NCBI RefSeq assembly: GCF_003426025.1 | Contig: NZ_QJSH01000026.1 | Location: 1 to 37,685 of the forward strand | Source of the DNA: Paraliobacillus quinghaiensis | Lineage (GTDB): Bacteria > Bacillota > Bacilli > Bacillales > Amphibacillaceae | Length of the DNA: 37,685 nucleotides | Direction: 5' to 3' | Shown: positions 8,707 through 16,892 of the stretch, in pieces | How positions within the stretch are numbered: position 1 is the first letter of the stretch | Layout of the letters: each line of letters starts with the position of its first letter | Made by a program: the position numbers and the translations under genes | Notes under the pieces: generated by a model | What the model saw: only the letters and a program-made list of their open reading frames with translations | Database searches by the model: none | Told to the model about the DNA's origin: nothing

Positions 8707-9913
8707 GATTCATCCGAAAAGGATAAGGTGATGTTCCCATTGGTGGTGTCATTCCTTGCATTGTGCCTCCCATATACGGTGGCATATTTCCTTGCATTGG
8801 ACTTCCCATATGCGGTGGCATATTCCCTTGCATCGGACTTCCCATATGCGGTGGCATATTCCCTTGCATTTGGCCTCCCAAATACGGCGGCATATCTCCT
8901 TGCATTGGGCCTCCCATATATGGCGACATATTTCCTTCAGCTGGGCCTTCCATATTTGGTTGAGCCCCTTCTTGCGTTGGATAATAAGGCATATTTATTC
9001 CAGGTTCCATATCATGTGGCATCGACATACCTGGCATCTGATTCATTTCATTTCCAGGTAAATTTGGCATCATAGAATCATTTGCTGCGCTTTGCGGCAT
9101 ATTATACATATTGGAATTATTATTTGGATTCATGTTCCATTCGTAATGTTTATTTTGCTTTGATTGATCTTGCATTGGCGGTGGTGGTACATCTACACTA
9201 GATGATTCCAGATCTTCATCTCCTTGATATGGCATAGCACCTTCTTGCATCGGCATAAAACTATCCGGTGATTGAAATTGCACACAAGGATCTATCATTG
9301 GCTGTTGCATTGGCATTGGCCCACAAGGTGGGGTATGCTGCATTGGTTGCATTTGGGTCGGCATTGGATGCATTGGCATGCATGGGTGCATAAAACAGTA
9401 TATCGGCATCATAGGCTGCTGTATTGGCTGAGATTGAGCCGGTTGTTGTGGCTGTGGCGCATGATACGTTTGCTGTGTGGAATGTTGGTTGATTTCCAAA
9501 TCATTATCATCGATATCAACATCAATGTTGTAATTGTTTGAATAAAAATTAGGTAATTTCGGCAATTCTATTGGTTGTGTTGGCTGTGGAGCTTCCATTT
9601 TTGGCTTTTCAGGTTGCATCATGGTCTTTTCTGGCATTTGTTTTTTTACTGGAGTTGTCTTTTTAACATCGTCCTCTTGGATCACAGGTTGTGCTTTTTT
9701 TGTTGTGTCTTTATACGGATGCATCGTCTTGTCATTAGTCGGTTTTTTCTGCACTTGCTTCGTATTAGTTGGAATTTTAATTTTCATTCCAGGCATAATT
9801 TGATCTGGGTCTGCTAATTGTGCATTTAATTGCTTCACTTCTTCAAAGCTTACCCCATATTTCTTGGCAAGATTCCACAACGTATCGCCTTTTTGTACAA
9901 TATGAATTTTCAA
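8684..9913 (-). CDS. safA: SafA, LysM-containing spore coat morphogenetic protein
   Basis: This 409-aa protein begins MKIHIVQKGDTLWNLAKKYG, almost the exact start of B. subtilis SafA. The LysM domain covers about 2-48 and ends GMKIKIP; LysM binds spore cortex peptidoglycan. In B. subtilis SafA organises the inner coat. A Lys/Pro-rich linker follows (50-115), then a low-complexity region rich in Met, Pro, Gln and Gly, with a His/Cys/Met-rich stretch (about 170-215). Near the C-terminus there are five 12-residue repeats of the type MQGNMPPHMGSP. The start is TTG with AGGAG 9 nt upstream. niaR diverges upstream, where B. subtilis has the nad genes. Confidence 0.93.
   Translation of the reverse strand: MKIHIVQKGDTLWNLAKKYGVSFEEVKQLNAQLADPDQIMPGMKIKIPTNTKQVQKKPTNDKTMHPYKDTTKKAQPVIQEDDVKKTTPVKKQMPEKTMMQPEKPKMEAPQPTQPIELPKLPNFYSNNYNIDVDIDDNDLEINQHSTQQTYHAPQPQQPAQSQPIQQPMMPIYCFMHPCMPMHPMPTQMQPMQHTPPCGPMPMQQPMIDPCVQFQSPDSFMPMQEGAMPYQGDEDLESSSVDVPPPPMQDQSKQNKHYEWNMNPNNNSNMYNMPQSAANDSMMPNLPGNEMNQMPGMSMPHDMEPGINMPYYPTQEGAQPNMEGPAEGNMSPYMGGPMQGDMPPYLGGQMQGNMPPHMGSPMQGNMPPHMGSPMQGNMPPYMGGTMQGMTPPMGTSPYPFRMNRDEEDNE
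8755..8934 (-). repeat. Five tandem 36-bp units inside safA
   Basis: Units start at 8755, 8791, 8827, 8863 and 8899, with a degenerate sixth at 8935. They encode the 12-residue repeats MQGNMPPHMGSP and variants. Two adjacent units (8791 and 8827) are nearly identical at DNA level, showing recent duplication or slippage. Unrelated open frames on the opposite strand are by-products of this repetition. Confidence 0.85.
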
Positions 9914-10042
9914 CTCATAAAACTCCTTCCTTTATTTTAAACACTTAGTGAATTGGGCATTTAACAGTGTAATTCATTATCAACATATGCGATTAACCCA
10001 GAAAGTTGATTAAATATCTAATAAAATTTTTAAAAAAGCCCT

Positions 10043-10060
10043 CACTACATATATGTAGTG
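10043..10060. promoter_or_regulatory. Perfect 18-bp palindrome in the safA/niaR intergenic region
   Basis: CACTACATATATGTAGTG reads the same on both strands. It lies 130 bp upstream of safA and 175 bp upstream of niaR in a 322-bp region without genes. On the minus strand it is followed by AGGGCTTTTTT, so it could be a terminator-like hairpin (7-bp stem, 4-nt loop). No gene points into it from that side, so an operator is also possible. I could not match it to a known NiaR motif. Confidence 0.4.
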
Positions 10061-10235
10061 AAAACCTTCTGCATGCATAAAGATCAATGAATTTACTGCA
10101 TTTAACTTATAAGAAATTGCTTTTTAATAAATATCAAAAAGCACATCAACTCCATCTAGTAAAAGCGATACAAATATGCGAAAATATAGTAAATACTTAA
10201 GAGAACATTGAAATTTAGTAAGAGAGGATAATTTT

Positions 10236-10775
10236 ATGAGTAAAACAAAGAAATTAATTGGATCAGAACGAAGAAATGCAATCTTACAATGGTTACAAGA
10301 AGAGAATCAACCACTTACTGGTACAGATTTGGCTGACAGAGCAAATGTAAGCAGGCAAGTTATTGTACAAGATATTTCTTTATTAAAAGCAAAAGACCAT
10401 CCAATTATGGCTACTAGTCAAGGTTATGTTTATTTAGAAAAAAAACACTCAAATGAACGACAGCAACGCCTAATTGCTTGTAATCATGGACCTGAACAAA
10501 CACAAGAAGAGCTAGAATGCATGGTAGATCAAGGGGTTACTGTTAAAGATGTCATTATTGAACATCCTGTATACGGTGATTTAAAAGCTTCTATTATGGT
10601 TAGTAATAGGCGCGAAGTTAAACAATTCATTGAGAAGGTTCGTGCAACAAATGCACCTTATTTATTAGAATTAACAAATGGTGTACATTTGCATACGATT
10701 GAAGCCGATACGAATGCTCAATTAGAAGAAGCCTATCAAAAGTTGCAACAGCTAGGAATCATTATTGAAAATTAA
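10236..10775 (+). CDS. niaR: NiaR, niacin-responsive repressor of NAD synthesis/uptake genes
   Basis: This 179-aa protein joins an N-terminal HTH_11 winged helix (RRNAILQWLQ...LTGTDLADRANVSRQVIVQDI, about 12-48) to a C-terminal 3H domain. The proposed metal/niacin ligands are in place: His84, Glu92, His151 and His153, at the same spacing I recall for the Thermotoga NiaR structure, shifted by five. NiaR (YrxA in B. subtilis) represses nad and niacin-transport genes when nicotinate is plentiful. Ribosome site AGAGAGGA. It is one of only two plus-strand genes here, and the nadBCA-nifS genes that flank it in B. subtilis are absent. Confidence 0.95.
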   Translation: MSKTKKLIGSERRNAILQWLQEENQPLTGTDLADRANVSRQVIVQDISLLKAKDHPIMATSQGYVYLEKKHSNERQQRLIACNHGPEQTQEELECMVDQGVTVKDVIIEHPVYGDLKASIMVSNRREVKQFIEKVRATNAPYLLELTNGVHLHTIEADTNAQLEEAYQKLQQLGIIIEN

Positions 10776-10806
10776 AAAAGCAGCAAAATAAATTCGCTGC
10801 TTTTTT
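10774..10806. terminator. Bidirectional terminator between niaR and pheA
   Basis: Perfect 11-bp stem AAAAAAGCAGC/GCTGCTTTTTT with an 11-nt loop. It has a T-run in both readings and lies directly after the niaR stop and 3 bp before the pheA stop, so the two convergent genes share it. Confidence 0.85.
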
Positions 10807-10808
10807 TG

Positions 10809-11672
10809 TTATACATTTTCACATATAAAGTATGGGTAACTTCCGAGCACTTCAGCTGAACAACCTAATGCTTCTATTTCTGCAATTGTATTTGGAATTA
10901 AGATGTCATCCATTTTTTGTTCTACATCCACTAGAAAATAATAATTCCCTAATCCAGTTTTCATTGGGCGTGATTCTATTTTTGATAAGTTAATTTTACG
11001 CCACGCAAATGCCGACAATACCTGATGCAGGGCACCAGCATGATCCGTTGGTAATGAAATCATTAATGTAGTCTTATAGCCTTTTGATTCAAGTCTTGGT
11101 GAACTCCATTGTATGTCATTTTTATGTAACACAACAAAGCGCGTATGATTATTGCTGAAGTCATGAATGTTTTCTTTAACAATATCAAGCCCATATTCTG
11201 TTGCTGCTAGAGTGTTTGCAATAGCTCCAAATTTAGATTCAGGGTGTTCGCTCACATACTGTGCAGCTGCACCTGTAGAAGTAAATGTTTCAGTTGGAAC
11301 ATGTTTCATTCCATTATGCAGAAATCGATGGCATTGTGCTATTGCGTGTGGATGTGAGTAAATAGTAGTGATATCTTTCCAATCATCTCGATGATCCGGA
11401 TGAACCATTAAATGTTGGCGAATTGGAACAACTACCTCACTAACGATTTTTAACATTTTATATTGAATAAGATAGTCTAAGGTTACATTCACTGTACCTT
11501 CCAGGGCATTTTCTAATGGCAAAACACCGTAAGTTACATGGCCATGTTTTACAGCATCAATACATTCTGGAATTGTCATATAGCTCTGTTTTTCTTCCCC
11601 ACTAAATAACGCGTCTACTGCAATTTTTGTAAAAGTTCCTTTAGGTCCTAAATACCCAACCTTTGTGGTCAC
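10809..11672 (-). CDS. pheA: Prephenate dehydratase
   Basis: This enzyme converts prephenate to phenylpyruvate in phenylalanine synthesis. The catalytic domain starts TKVGYLGPKGTFT and contains GVLPLENALEGTVNVTLDYL (part of it) and NNHTRFVVL. The ACT domain (LMISLPTDHAGALHQVLSAF and ESRPMKTGLGNYYF) gives Phe feedback. I chose the GTG at 11672 (287 aa), because GGGGG lies 8 nt before it. The longer frame from GTG 11699 overlaps pheB by 8 bp without a clear ribosome site, and an ATG at 11678 is only 2 nt from the site. It is translationally close to pheB. Confidence 0.95.
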   Translation of the reverse strand: MTTKVGYLGPKGTFTKIAVDALFSGEEKQSYMTIPECIDAVKHGHVTYGVLPLENALEGTVNVTLDYLIQYKMLKIVSEVVVPIRQHLMVHPDHRDDWKDITTIYSHPHAIAQCHRFLHNGMKHVPTETFTSTGAAAQYVSEHPESKFGAIANTLAATEYGLDIVKENIHDFSNNHTRFVVLHKNDIQWSSPRLESKGYKTTLMISLPTDHAGALHQVLSAFAWRKINLSKIESRPMKTGLGNYYFLVDVEQKMDDILIPNTIAEIEALGCSAEVLGSYPYFICENV

Positions 11673-11691
11673 AATCATTTCCCCCAGTTCT

Positions 11692-12141
11692 CTATACACC
11701 CGAACTTAGAATCTCTACTTTATCAATAAATTCAAGTTGTTCTAACTGATCAAATAACCTTTCAAATTCAATTTTCATGTTCTTAGTATTTAATGAGATT
11801 GTTACATTAGCTCTACCTTGAATAGGGATTGTTTGATGAATTGTTAAGATGTTTCCCCCTGCTTCTGAGACAGTAGCTAAAAGATTAGACAGAGTTCCAG
11901 AACGATCTTCTAAATGAAAAAAAAGCGTAATAATGCGCTCTTCTGTCATAGTTTGAAACGGAAAAACAGCATCACGATATTTATAAAATGCACTTCGAGA
12001 AATACCTACTTGATTTACCGCTTCAAAAACTGACTCCACTTTCCCCCGTTCAATTAACTCTTTCGCTTCTAATGTTTTTCGCATCGATTCGGGAAGAAAA
12101 TCACTTCGTATTAAATAAAACTTCCCTTCGTATTCCGTCAT
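11692..12141 (-). CDS. pheB: ACT domain protein PheB
   Basis: From the ATG at 12141 this is a 149-aa protein. The N-terminal part ([29 protein letters not shown], about 30-58, shown here by its ends) looks like a helix-turn-helix. The C-terminal ACT domain has [13 protein letters not shown] and [10 protein letters not shown]. It matches B. subtilis PheB, historically called chorismate mutase; its activity is unproven and a regulatory amino-acid-sensing role is more likely. An upstream TTG (12150) is possible, but AGGGG fits the ATG. Gene order obg-pheB-pheA is conserved. Confidence 0.9.
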   Translation of the reverse strand: MTEYEGKFYLIRSDFLPESMRKTLEAKELIERGKVESVFEAVNQVGISRSAFYKYRDAVFPFQTMTEERIITLFFHLEDRSGTLSNLLATVSEAGGNILTIHQTIPIQGRANVTISLNTKNMKIEFERLFDQLEQLEFIDKVEILSSGV

Positions 12142-12207
12142 TAAAAACAATCCCCTTTATGAAAACCTTATAAATTGAAAGAATAGGTTATAAATATCTA
12201 GCGTTAG

Positions 12208-13488
12208 TTATTCGATAAACTCAAATTCATATTTCAGTAACCTAACTGTATCGCCATCTTCGGCTCCCTTTTTCCTTAATGCTTCGTCTACTCCCATTCC
12301 ACGTAATTGTCGAGCAAAACGTTGTACAGATTCATCGCGATTAAGATCAGTCATTTTGAATAACTTTTCGATTTTTTCACCATATAATACATAAGCGCCA
12401 TCTGGATCACGGGTGATCTGAAAGGCTGGTGCTTCCTCTTGAAAACGATAAACAATATGTTCCGGTGCCTCTTCAACAGGTTTTGCATTTTTAGGTACCG
12501 TCGCCAATGTATCAGCAATAGCAAATAAGAGCTCACGTAAACCTGTTCGTGTTACGGTTGAAATTGGATAAATTGGATACTTACCATCAATTTGTTCTTT
12601 GAAAATTTCTAAGTTTTCATTTGCTTCTGGAATATCCATTTTATTTGCCACAATAATTTGTGGGCGTTCTAATATGGTTGTGTCGTATTCATGTAACTCT
12701 TTATTAATAGTCTTAAAATCCTCATAAGGATCTCTGCCTTCTGTCCCAGCCATATCAATTACATGAACGACTACACGTGTTCTTTCAACGTGTCGCAAGA
12801 ACTGGTGACCTAAACCAATCCCTTCATGTGCACCTTCTATTAGGCCAGGTAGATCAGCCATAACAAAGGCTCTTTGATCTTCTGTTTCAACCACACCTAA
12901 ATTAGGCGCTAACGTTGTAAAGTGATAATCCGCAATCTTAGGTTTTGCTGCACTAACAACCGATAACAACGTTGACTTGCCTACACTCGGAAAACCAACA
13001 AGGCCAACGTCAGCAATTAGTTTTAATTCAATAATGATGTCCCGTTCAATACCCGGCTCCCCTTTTTCTGCTAGTTCTGGAGCTGGATTTTTTGGCGTGG
13101 CAAAACGGATATTTCCACGTCCACCTCGTCCACCTTTCGCAATAACTCCACGCTGGCCGTGTTCAACCAAATCAGCTAAAACTTCACCAGTTGCTTCATC
13201 ACGAACTGTTGTACCTGGAGGAACTGCTAAAACCATTGGTGCAGAGTTTTTACCGTGTTGCCCCTTACTCATACCATTTTCTCCACGTTTTGCTTTAAAG
13301 TGTCGTTGATAACGAAAGTCCATTAATGTATTTAATCCTTCGTCGACTTCAAAAATAACATCGGCACCATTCCCACCATCTCCACCAGCAGGACCACCCA
13401 TTGGTACATATATTTCACGACGAAAAGCTGCTAATCCATCTCCGCCATCGCCAGCCTTAACATAAACTTTTACCTGATCGACAAACAT
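12208..13488 (-). CDS. obg: GTPase Obg (ObgE/CgtA)
   Basis: This 426-aa essential GTPase acts in 50S ribosome assembly, and in B. subtilis also in stress and sporulation initiation. The glycine-rich Obg fold covers 1-158 ([19 protein letters not shown]). The G domain has G1 GFPSVGKST (165-173), the switch TTLAPNLG, G3 [13 protein letters not shown]4 NKMDIP, and G5 near ISTVTRTG. The Firmicute OCT domain is at about 345-426. It follows spo0B by 12 bp, an arrangement conserved in Bacillus where both feed Spo0A activation. Confidence 0.98.
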   Translation of the reverse strand: MFVDQVKVYVKAGDGGDGLAAFRREIYVPMGGPAGGDGGNGADVIFEVDEGLNTLMDFRYQRHFKAKRGENGMSKGQHGKNSAPMVLAVPPGTTVRDEATGEVLADLVEHGQRGVIAKGGRGGRGNIRFATPKNPAPELAEKGEPGIERDIIIELKLIADVGLVGFPSVGKSTLLSVVSAAKPKIADYHFTTLAPNLGVVETEDQRAFVMADLPGLIEGAHEGIGLGHQFLRHVERTRVVVHVIDMAGTEGRDPYEDFKTINKELHEYDTTILERPQIIVANKMDIPEANENLEIFKEQIDGKYPIYPISTVTRTGLRELLFAIADTLATVPKNAKPVEEAPEHIVYRFQEEAPAFQITRDPDGAYVLYGEKIEKLFKMTDLNRDESVQRFARQLRGMGVDEALRKKGAEDGDTVRLLKYEFEFIE

Positions 13489-13500
13489 CCTGTCACCTCT

Positions 13501-14043
13501 TCATTCACCTATCCATGTCACGGTATAAATTTCGTGATCATGCTGACTTTGTTGTATATCAACATCTATTAATTCGTCAGAGTGTTCTATTTGATTTTTT
13601 AACTCTTTTGATCTTTCAATAATACCAGAAAAAGAAAGCTGTACCTTTAATTGTTGCTGATTTAACTGTTGAATGTTCATTGTACCATGGTACATCTCTG
13701 TTTTCATTCCGAATGAAGTAAAAATCTCCATTATTCTTTCTAACTGATCATATAGTCTTTGGTCATCAATCGCAAGCTTCTCATTCGCATCAATATTATA
13801 TTTCAATCGAAAATTATCAAAACGAAAGTTAAACTGCATGACCCAGATGACAGTTTTAGGTAATGGAAGGTTTTGCAATTTTCGGTCAGATTCTGCTTTT
13901 TCTACACTTTGTTGTATCTTTTTTTGTACGGTATCTAGCTTTCCCATTTGTGCATATCCCATGATAAGTTGTAATTCATTCATCCAATCATGTCGATAAT
14001 GACGTAACAACGTAACAACGTCTTCTTCTTCGATATTAGTCAC
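13501..14043 (-). CDS. spo0B: Sporulation phosphotransferase Spo0B
   Basis: This 180-aa protein relays phosphate from Spo0F to Spo0A in the sporulation phosphorelay. The helical-hairpin H-box reads LLRHYRHDWMNELQLIMGYA; the phosphorylated histidine is His18, matching His30 of B. subtilis (HDWMNxLQ). The C-terminal degenerate ATPase-like domain is weakly conserved, as usual. The start is GTG, with AGAGG unusually close (2 nt). The N-terminus is about 12 residues shorter than in B. subtilis. It forms an operon with obg. Confidence 0.93.
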   Translation of the reverse strand: MTNIEEEDVVTLLRHYRHDWMNELQLIMGYAQMGKLDTVQKKIQQSVEKAESDRKLQNLPLPKTVIWVMQFNFRFDNFRLKYNIDANEKLAIDDQRLYDQLERIMEIFTSFGMKTEMYHGTMNIQQLNQQQLKVQLSFSGIIERSKELKNQIEHSDELIDVDIQQSQHDHEIYTVTWIGE

Positions 14044-14103
14044 CGCCTCTTTTATCGTTATTGAAATTATAGCAAAAAAGCGAAGCGGGTGAAAGTTAAT
14101 AGA

Positions 14104-14131
14104 GTTAATTTCATGTGTTTATGAAATTAAC
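14104..14131. promoter_or_regulatory. Perfect 11-bp inverted repeat upstream of spo0B
   Basis: GTTAATTTCAT, 6-nt spacer, ATGAAATTAAC, 60 bp before the spo0B start in a 227-bp gap without genes. It has no T-run, so it is not a normal terminator. It could be an operator or an mRNA leader hairpin for the spo0B-obg-pheBA transcript. Confidence 0.45.
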
Positions 14132-14265
14132 CCTAGATTATTGGTTAGGAAAACATCATTCTAATGTGTACTAATCTTTCTTTTCATTCAAAAAACATGA
14201 GCTATTTTTGAACCAAAACTCTTTCTAATTTTAGTGAATCACCACTATTTTATACTTCTTATTAT

Positions 14266-14307
14266 CTCAAAAAAGACTCTAGCCTACTAATCAGGCTAGA
14301 GTCTTTT
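14266..14307 (-). terminator. Rho-independent terminator of the rplU-prp-rpmA operon
   Basis: A perfect 15-bp stem (14271-14285 with 14293-14307) with a 7-nt loop, followed by TTTTTTGAG on the minus strand, 10 bp past rpmA. Confidence 0.92.
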
Positions 14308-14317
14308 ATCATTTCTA

Positions 14318-14614
14318 TTAAGCTTCTTGCGTTACTGGTAATGGGTATACACTCACTTTTTTGTGATTACGTCCCACACGTTCGAAACGAACAACACCAT
14401 CTATTTTAGCATAAAGTGTGTCGTCTCCACCACGTCCTACGTTGTTACCAGGATAAATTTTTGTTCCACGTTGGCGATAAAGAATTGATCCACCAGTAAC
14501 AAATTGCCCATCGGCACGTTTTGCACCAAGACGTTTTGATTCTGAATCACGACCGTTCTTTGAACTACCTACACCTTTTTTCGAAGCGAAAAACTGAAGA
14601 TCTAAACGTAACAT
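14318..14614 (-). CDS. rpmA: 50S ribosomal protein L27
   Basis: This 98-aa protein carries the Firmicute N-terminal extension MLRLDLQFF before [21 protein letters not shown]. The extension is removed by the Prp protease encoded immediately upstream, exposing the L27 tail that reaches the peptidyl transferase centre. The conserved [16 protein letters not shown] and [17 protein letters not shown] are present. It is the last gene of the operon. Confidence 0.98.
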   Translation of the reverse strand: MLRLDLQFFASKKGVGSSKNGRDSESKRLGAKRADGQFVTGGSILYRQRGTKIYPGNNVGRGGDDTLYAKIDGVVRFERVGRNHKKVSVYPLPVTQEA

Positions 14615-14628
14615 CGGTTTGCACCTCC

Positions 14629-14964
14629 TTATTTTTGATTGATAGCTATATATTGACCATAATCACGTTCGATTGTTTCTAATGAGACAAACATTCCTTC
14701 TAACAACCATTCAGCACGCTCACGAGCAGCTTCTTCTAATTGCTCAGGAATCTCGACATATAGATAACCGCCTTCGCCACCTTGATCAATAATTGGTTCA
14801 ATCTCACAAAGCTTTATCACTGCATTAACGGATCCAAATGAGACAGCAGACACAGCAGCACAAACTAAATCATGACCTGCTGGGCCACTCTCTGCATGTC
14901 CACTCAGTTCAAAAGCATAAATTTTAGTGTTTAGTTTACGATAAATCATAACCTTAATCATCAC
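14629..14964 (-). CDS. prp: Ribosomal-processing cysteine protease Prp
   Basis: This 111-aa protease cuts the N-terminal extension of L27. The catalytic pair is visible in [19 protein letters not shown]: His23 and Cys35. It always lies between rplU and rpmA in Firmicutes whose L27 has the LQFF extension, as here (B. subtilis ysxB). The frame opens with GTG-ATG at 14964/14961; the ATG may be the real start (AAGG upstream). Confidence 0.95.
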   Translation of the reverse strand: MMIKVMIYRKLNTKIYAFELSGHAESGPAGHDLVCAAVSAVSFGSVNAVIKLCEIEPIIDQGGEGGYLYVEIPEQLEEAARERAEWLLEGMFVSLETIERDYGQYIAINQK

Positions 14965-14973
14965 AAATCAACC

Positions 14974-15282
14974 TTACGCATTGATTTTTTCAATTGTTAC
15001 TTTTGTATATGGCTGACGATGACCTTGTTTACGATGATAGTTCTTTTTAGCTTTGAATTTGTAAACTGTGACTTTTTTCTGACGACCTTGTTTTTCAACT
15101 TTAGCCGCAACTGAAGCACCTTCTACATATGGAGCACCAACTTTAACGTCATCTCCACCTACAAAAAGAACTTTGTCAAAAGTTACATCTTCACCAGATC
15201 CAGCTTCCAATTTTTCTACATAGATAGCTTGACCTTCTTCAACTCTAACTTGCTTACCACCAGTTTCAATAATAGCATACAT
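14974..15282 (-). CDS. rplU: 50S ribosomal protein L21
   Basis: This 102-aa protein starts [18 protein letters not shown] and ends with the rRNA-binding loop [18 protein letters not shown]. Family length is exact. It is the first gene of the rplU-prp-rpmA operon and is preceded by a structured L21 leader. The ribosome site GGAGGTG is strong. Confidence 0.98.
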   Translation of the reverse strand: MYAIIETGGKQVRVEEGQAIYVEKLEAGSGEDVTFDKVLFVGGDDVKVGAPYVEGASVAAKVEKQGRQKKVTVYKFKAKKNYHRKQGHRQPYTKVTIEKINA

Positions 15283-15289
15283 ACTGCTT

Positions 15290-15395
15290 GCACCTCCTTC
15301 AAAAACTCAGACTCGCCATAACAGGTGTCGTAATAAGACGACTTAAAATTTACCTGTTCTGTGCGGTTGTAGCAGCGGGTGCTACAATGAATAAC
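15290..15395 (-). promoter_or_regulatory. L21 leader RNA (autoregulatory ribosomal protein leader)
   Basis: The 5' UTR of rplU folds as two helices on the minus strand. One is a hairpin TTGTAGCA/TGCTACAA (15380-15387 with 15367-15374). The other is a longer stem AACAGGT...ACCTGTT (15352-15358 with 15320-15326) enclosing GTCGT/ACGAC (15338-15342 with 15327-15331). It ends in TATGGCGAGTCTGAG before the ribosome site. This layout agrees with the Firmicute L21 leader, thought to bind free L21 and lower expression of the operon. Confidence 0.75.
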
Positions 15396-15403
15396 GTATT
15401 GAT

Positions 15404-15431
15404 ATTATCATGAATTAGAACTCTTTGTCAA
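15404..15431 (-). promoter_or_regulatory. Sigma-A promoter of the rplU operon
   Basis: On the minus strand, -35 TTGACA (15426-15431) is perfect, the spacer is 16 bp, and -10 is GATAAT (15404-15409). It straddles the rng stop codon, so the ribosomal operon is started from within the end of rng and transcription begins just before the L21 leader. Confidence 0.75.
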
Positions 15432-16878
15432 CTAGCAAGTGTGAATTCATCGCTAGATAATCTTCTGTTAATTCACTACTACCAGCTAACTTAATCTTAT
15501 ATGATGCAACTTTTTTTGTGCTATACATGTATAAAGAATAATGCATCATTTCTTTTAATTTAACTAGGTCAACTTGCTGCTGCCACAATTTATAAATTGT
15601 TGGATTAATTTCTACAAATAACGATTCCACATCCGAGTTAATATAAGAAAATAATTCGCGTTCTAGTGCGTACACATAAGTTAAATTAGCATACTTTGTC
15701 CGATTTGAATCTTCTGCTCCTATTAATAATTTACTGTGAGGGGGGGCTTCCCTTTTACGTGTTATTTCTAATAACCCTAGTCTTGTAAACCCATAAATTT
15801 CAGATCGGATTGGATCATCAATAAGCTCTTTTTTCAGTACATCCATTACCTTTCTTTCATCTGAAGAACTTTTCATATCTATAAAATCAATAATGATAAT
15901 ACCAGATAAATTTCGCAGTCTCATTTGTCTTGCAATTAGGCGTGCAGCAGAGATATTTACTTGCAAGTGTGTTCGAGCCTTATCTGTTTTTCCGGTATAC
16001 CCTCCTGAGTTAACATCAATGATCGTCATCGCTTCAGTTTCTTCTATATATATACTAACACCATTGTTAGCTTCGACCTTAGGTTGTACAATCTCATCTA
16101 ATACTTGATTGATTGTTTTTGGTAAATGTTTTTCAAGTTTTCTTTCCCAAGTTATTGGTGCTTCGAGATATAGATAACGATCACGTAAATCTTTCGCAAT
16201 ACTTGGATCATCTATATAGATATGCTCTATCTCTCTTGGGGAGAATTTTCGAATGAAACGGTCCAATACTGGTGCGTCATAGTGTAAGCAACTTGGTACT
16301 TTTGATTTCCTACTTATTTTTTCTAAATGTATCCATCGCTTACGAAGATGCAGAAAGGTCTGTTCAATTTCTTTATCTGAATAAGCGACTGCTGCAGTTC
16401 GGATAATTGCACCTTCTCTATCATTACGAAGTTTTTCAATTAGATTCTTCTTCTCTTTACCAGAATCGCCTTCCAATTTCTTTGATGCGGCAATGTAATT
16501 ACCGTAAGGAAGATAGACTATTGACTGGTCCGGAATCGTAATATTTGCTGTCAAGCGTGCACCTTTTGTATCATAAGCATCTTTGATTACTTGAACAATA
16601 ATACGGGCTCCCTCTGTAATAAGGGACTCTATTTTTTTATCTGGATTTGCTCGTGCTATTGGAAGTTCATTTCGTTGTAAGAAACCTAATTTATCTGCAC
16701 CTATATCAATAAATGCTGCTTGTAAACCTTTCTCGACTTTATTAACCTTACCAACAAAAATAGAGCCAACTAATTGACGTTGACTCGGGCGATCAATTAC
16801 CACCTCTTTGATCTCGTTATTTTCTATGGCTAATGCAATTTTTTCAGTTGTTTGTGTACTAATAAAAAGTGAAATCAA
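15415..16878 (-). CDS. rng: Ribonuclease G/E family endoribonuclease
   Basis: This 487-aa protein has an N-terminal S1 domain (GSIFVGKVNKVEKGLQAAFIDIG, about 38-60, partly shown). The DNase I-like catalytic core has Asp288 in TIIDVNSGGYTG and Asp331 in IIIDFIDMKS, the two Mg ligands of RNase E. The family cuts single-stranded A/U-rich RNA after 5'-end sensing. The zinc-link (CPxCxG), normally just after the LEITRKR segment, is missing: TRKREAPPHSKLLIG follows. The only cysteine in the whole protein is Cys197. It lies between spoIVFB and rplU as in some Bacillaceae. Active residues are intact, so it is probably functional. Confidence 0.9.
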   Translation of the reverse strand: MISLFISTQTTEKIALAIENNEIKEVVIDRPSQRQLVGSIFVGKVNKVEKGLQAAFIDIGADKLGFLQRNELPIARANPDKKIESLITEGARIIVQVIKDAYDTKGARLTANITIPDQSIVYLPYGNYIAASKKLEGDSGKEKKNLIEKLRNDREGAIIRTAAVAYSDKEIEQTFLHLRKRWIHLEKISRKSKVPSCLHYDAPVLDRFIRKFSPREIEHIYIDDPSIAKDLRDRYLYLEAPITWERKLEKHLPKTINQVLDEIVQPKVEANNGVSIYIEETEAMTIIDVNSGGYTGKTDKARTHLQVNISAARLIARQMRLRNLSGIIIIDFIDMKSSSDERKVMDVLKKELIDDPIRSEIYGFTRLGLLEITRKREAPPHSKLLIGAEDSNRTKYANLTYVYALERELFSYINSDVESLFVEINPTIYKLWQQQVDLVKLKEMMHYSLYMYSTKKVASYKIKLAGSSELTEDYLAMNSHLLVDKEF

Positions 16879-16892
16879 TAGTAATCCTCATT

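Noticed and set aside
8728-9075. Several plus-strand open frames with regular hydrophobic or His/Trp repeats
   Set aside because: They are antisense shadows of the 36-bp safA repeats; the minus frame has LysM and the family start.
8684-9913. SpoVID as an alternative name for the LysM spore protein
   Set aside because: SpoVID carries LysM at its C-terminus; here it is N-terminal with the SafA start MKIHIVQKGD.
12351-12536. Minus-strand open frame inside obg in another frame
   Set aside because: Overlaps the OCT domain of obg entirely; no start signal and composition of a shadow.
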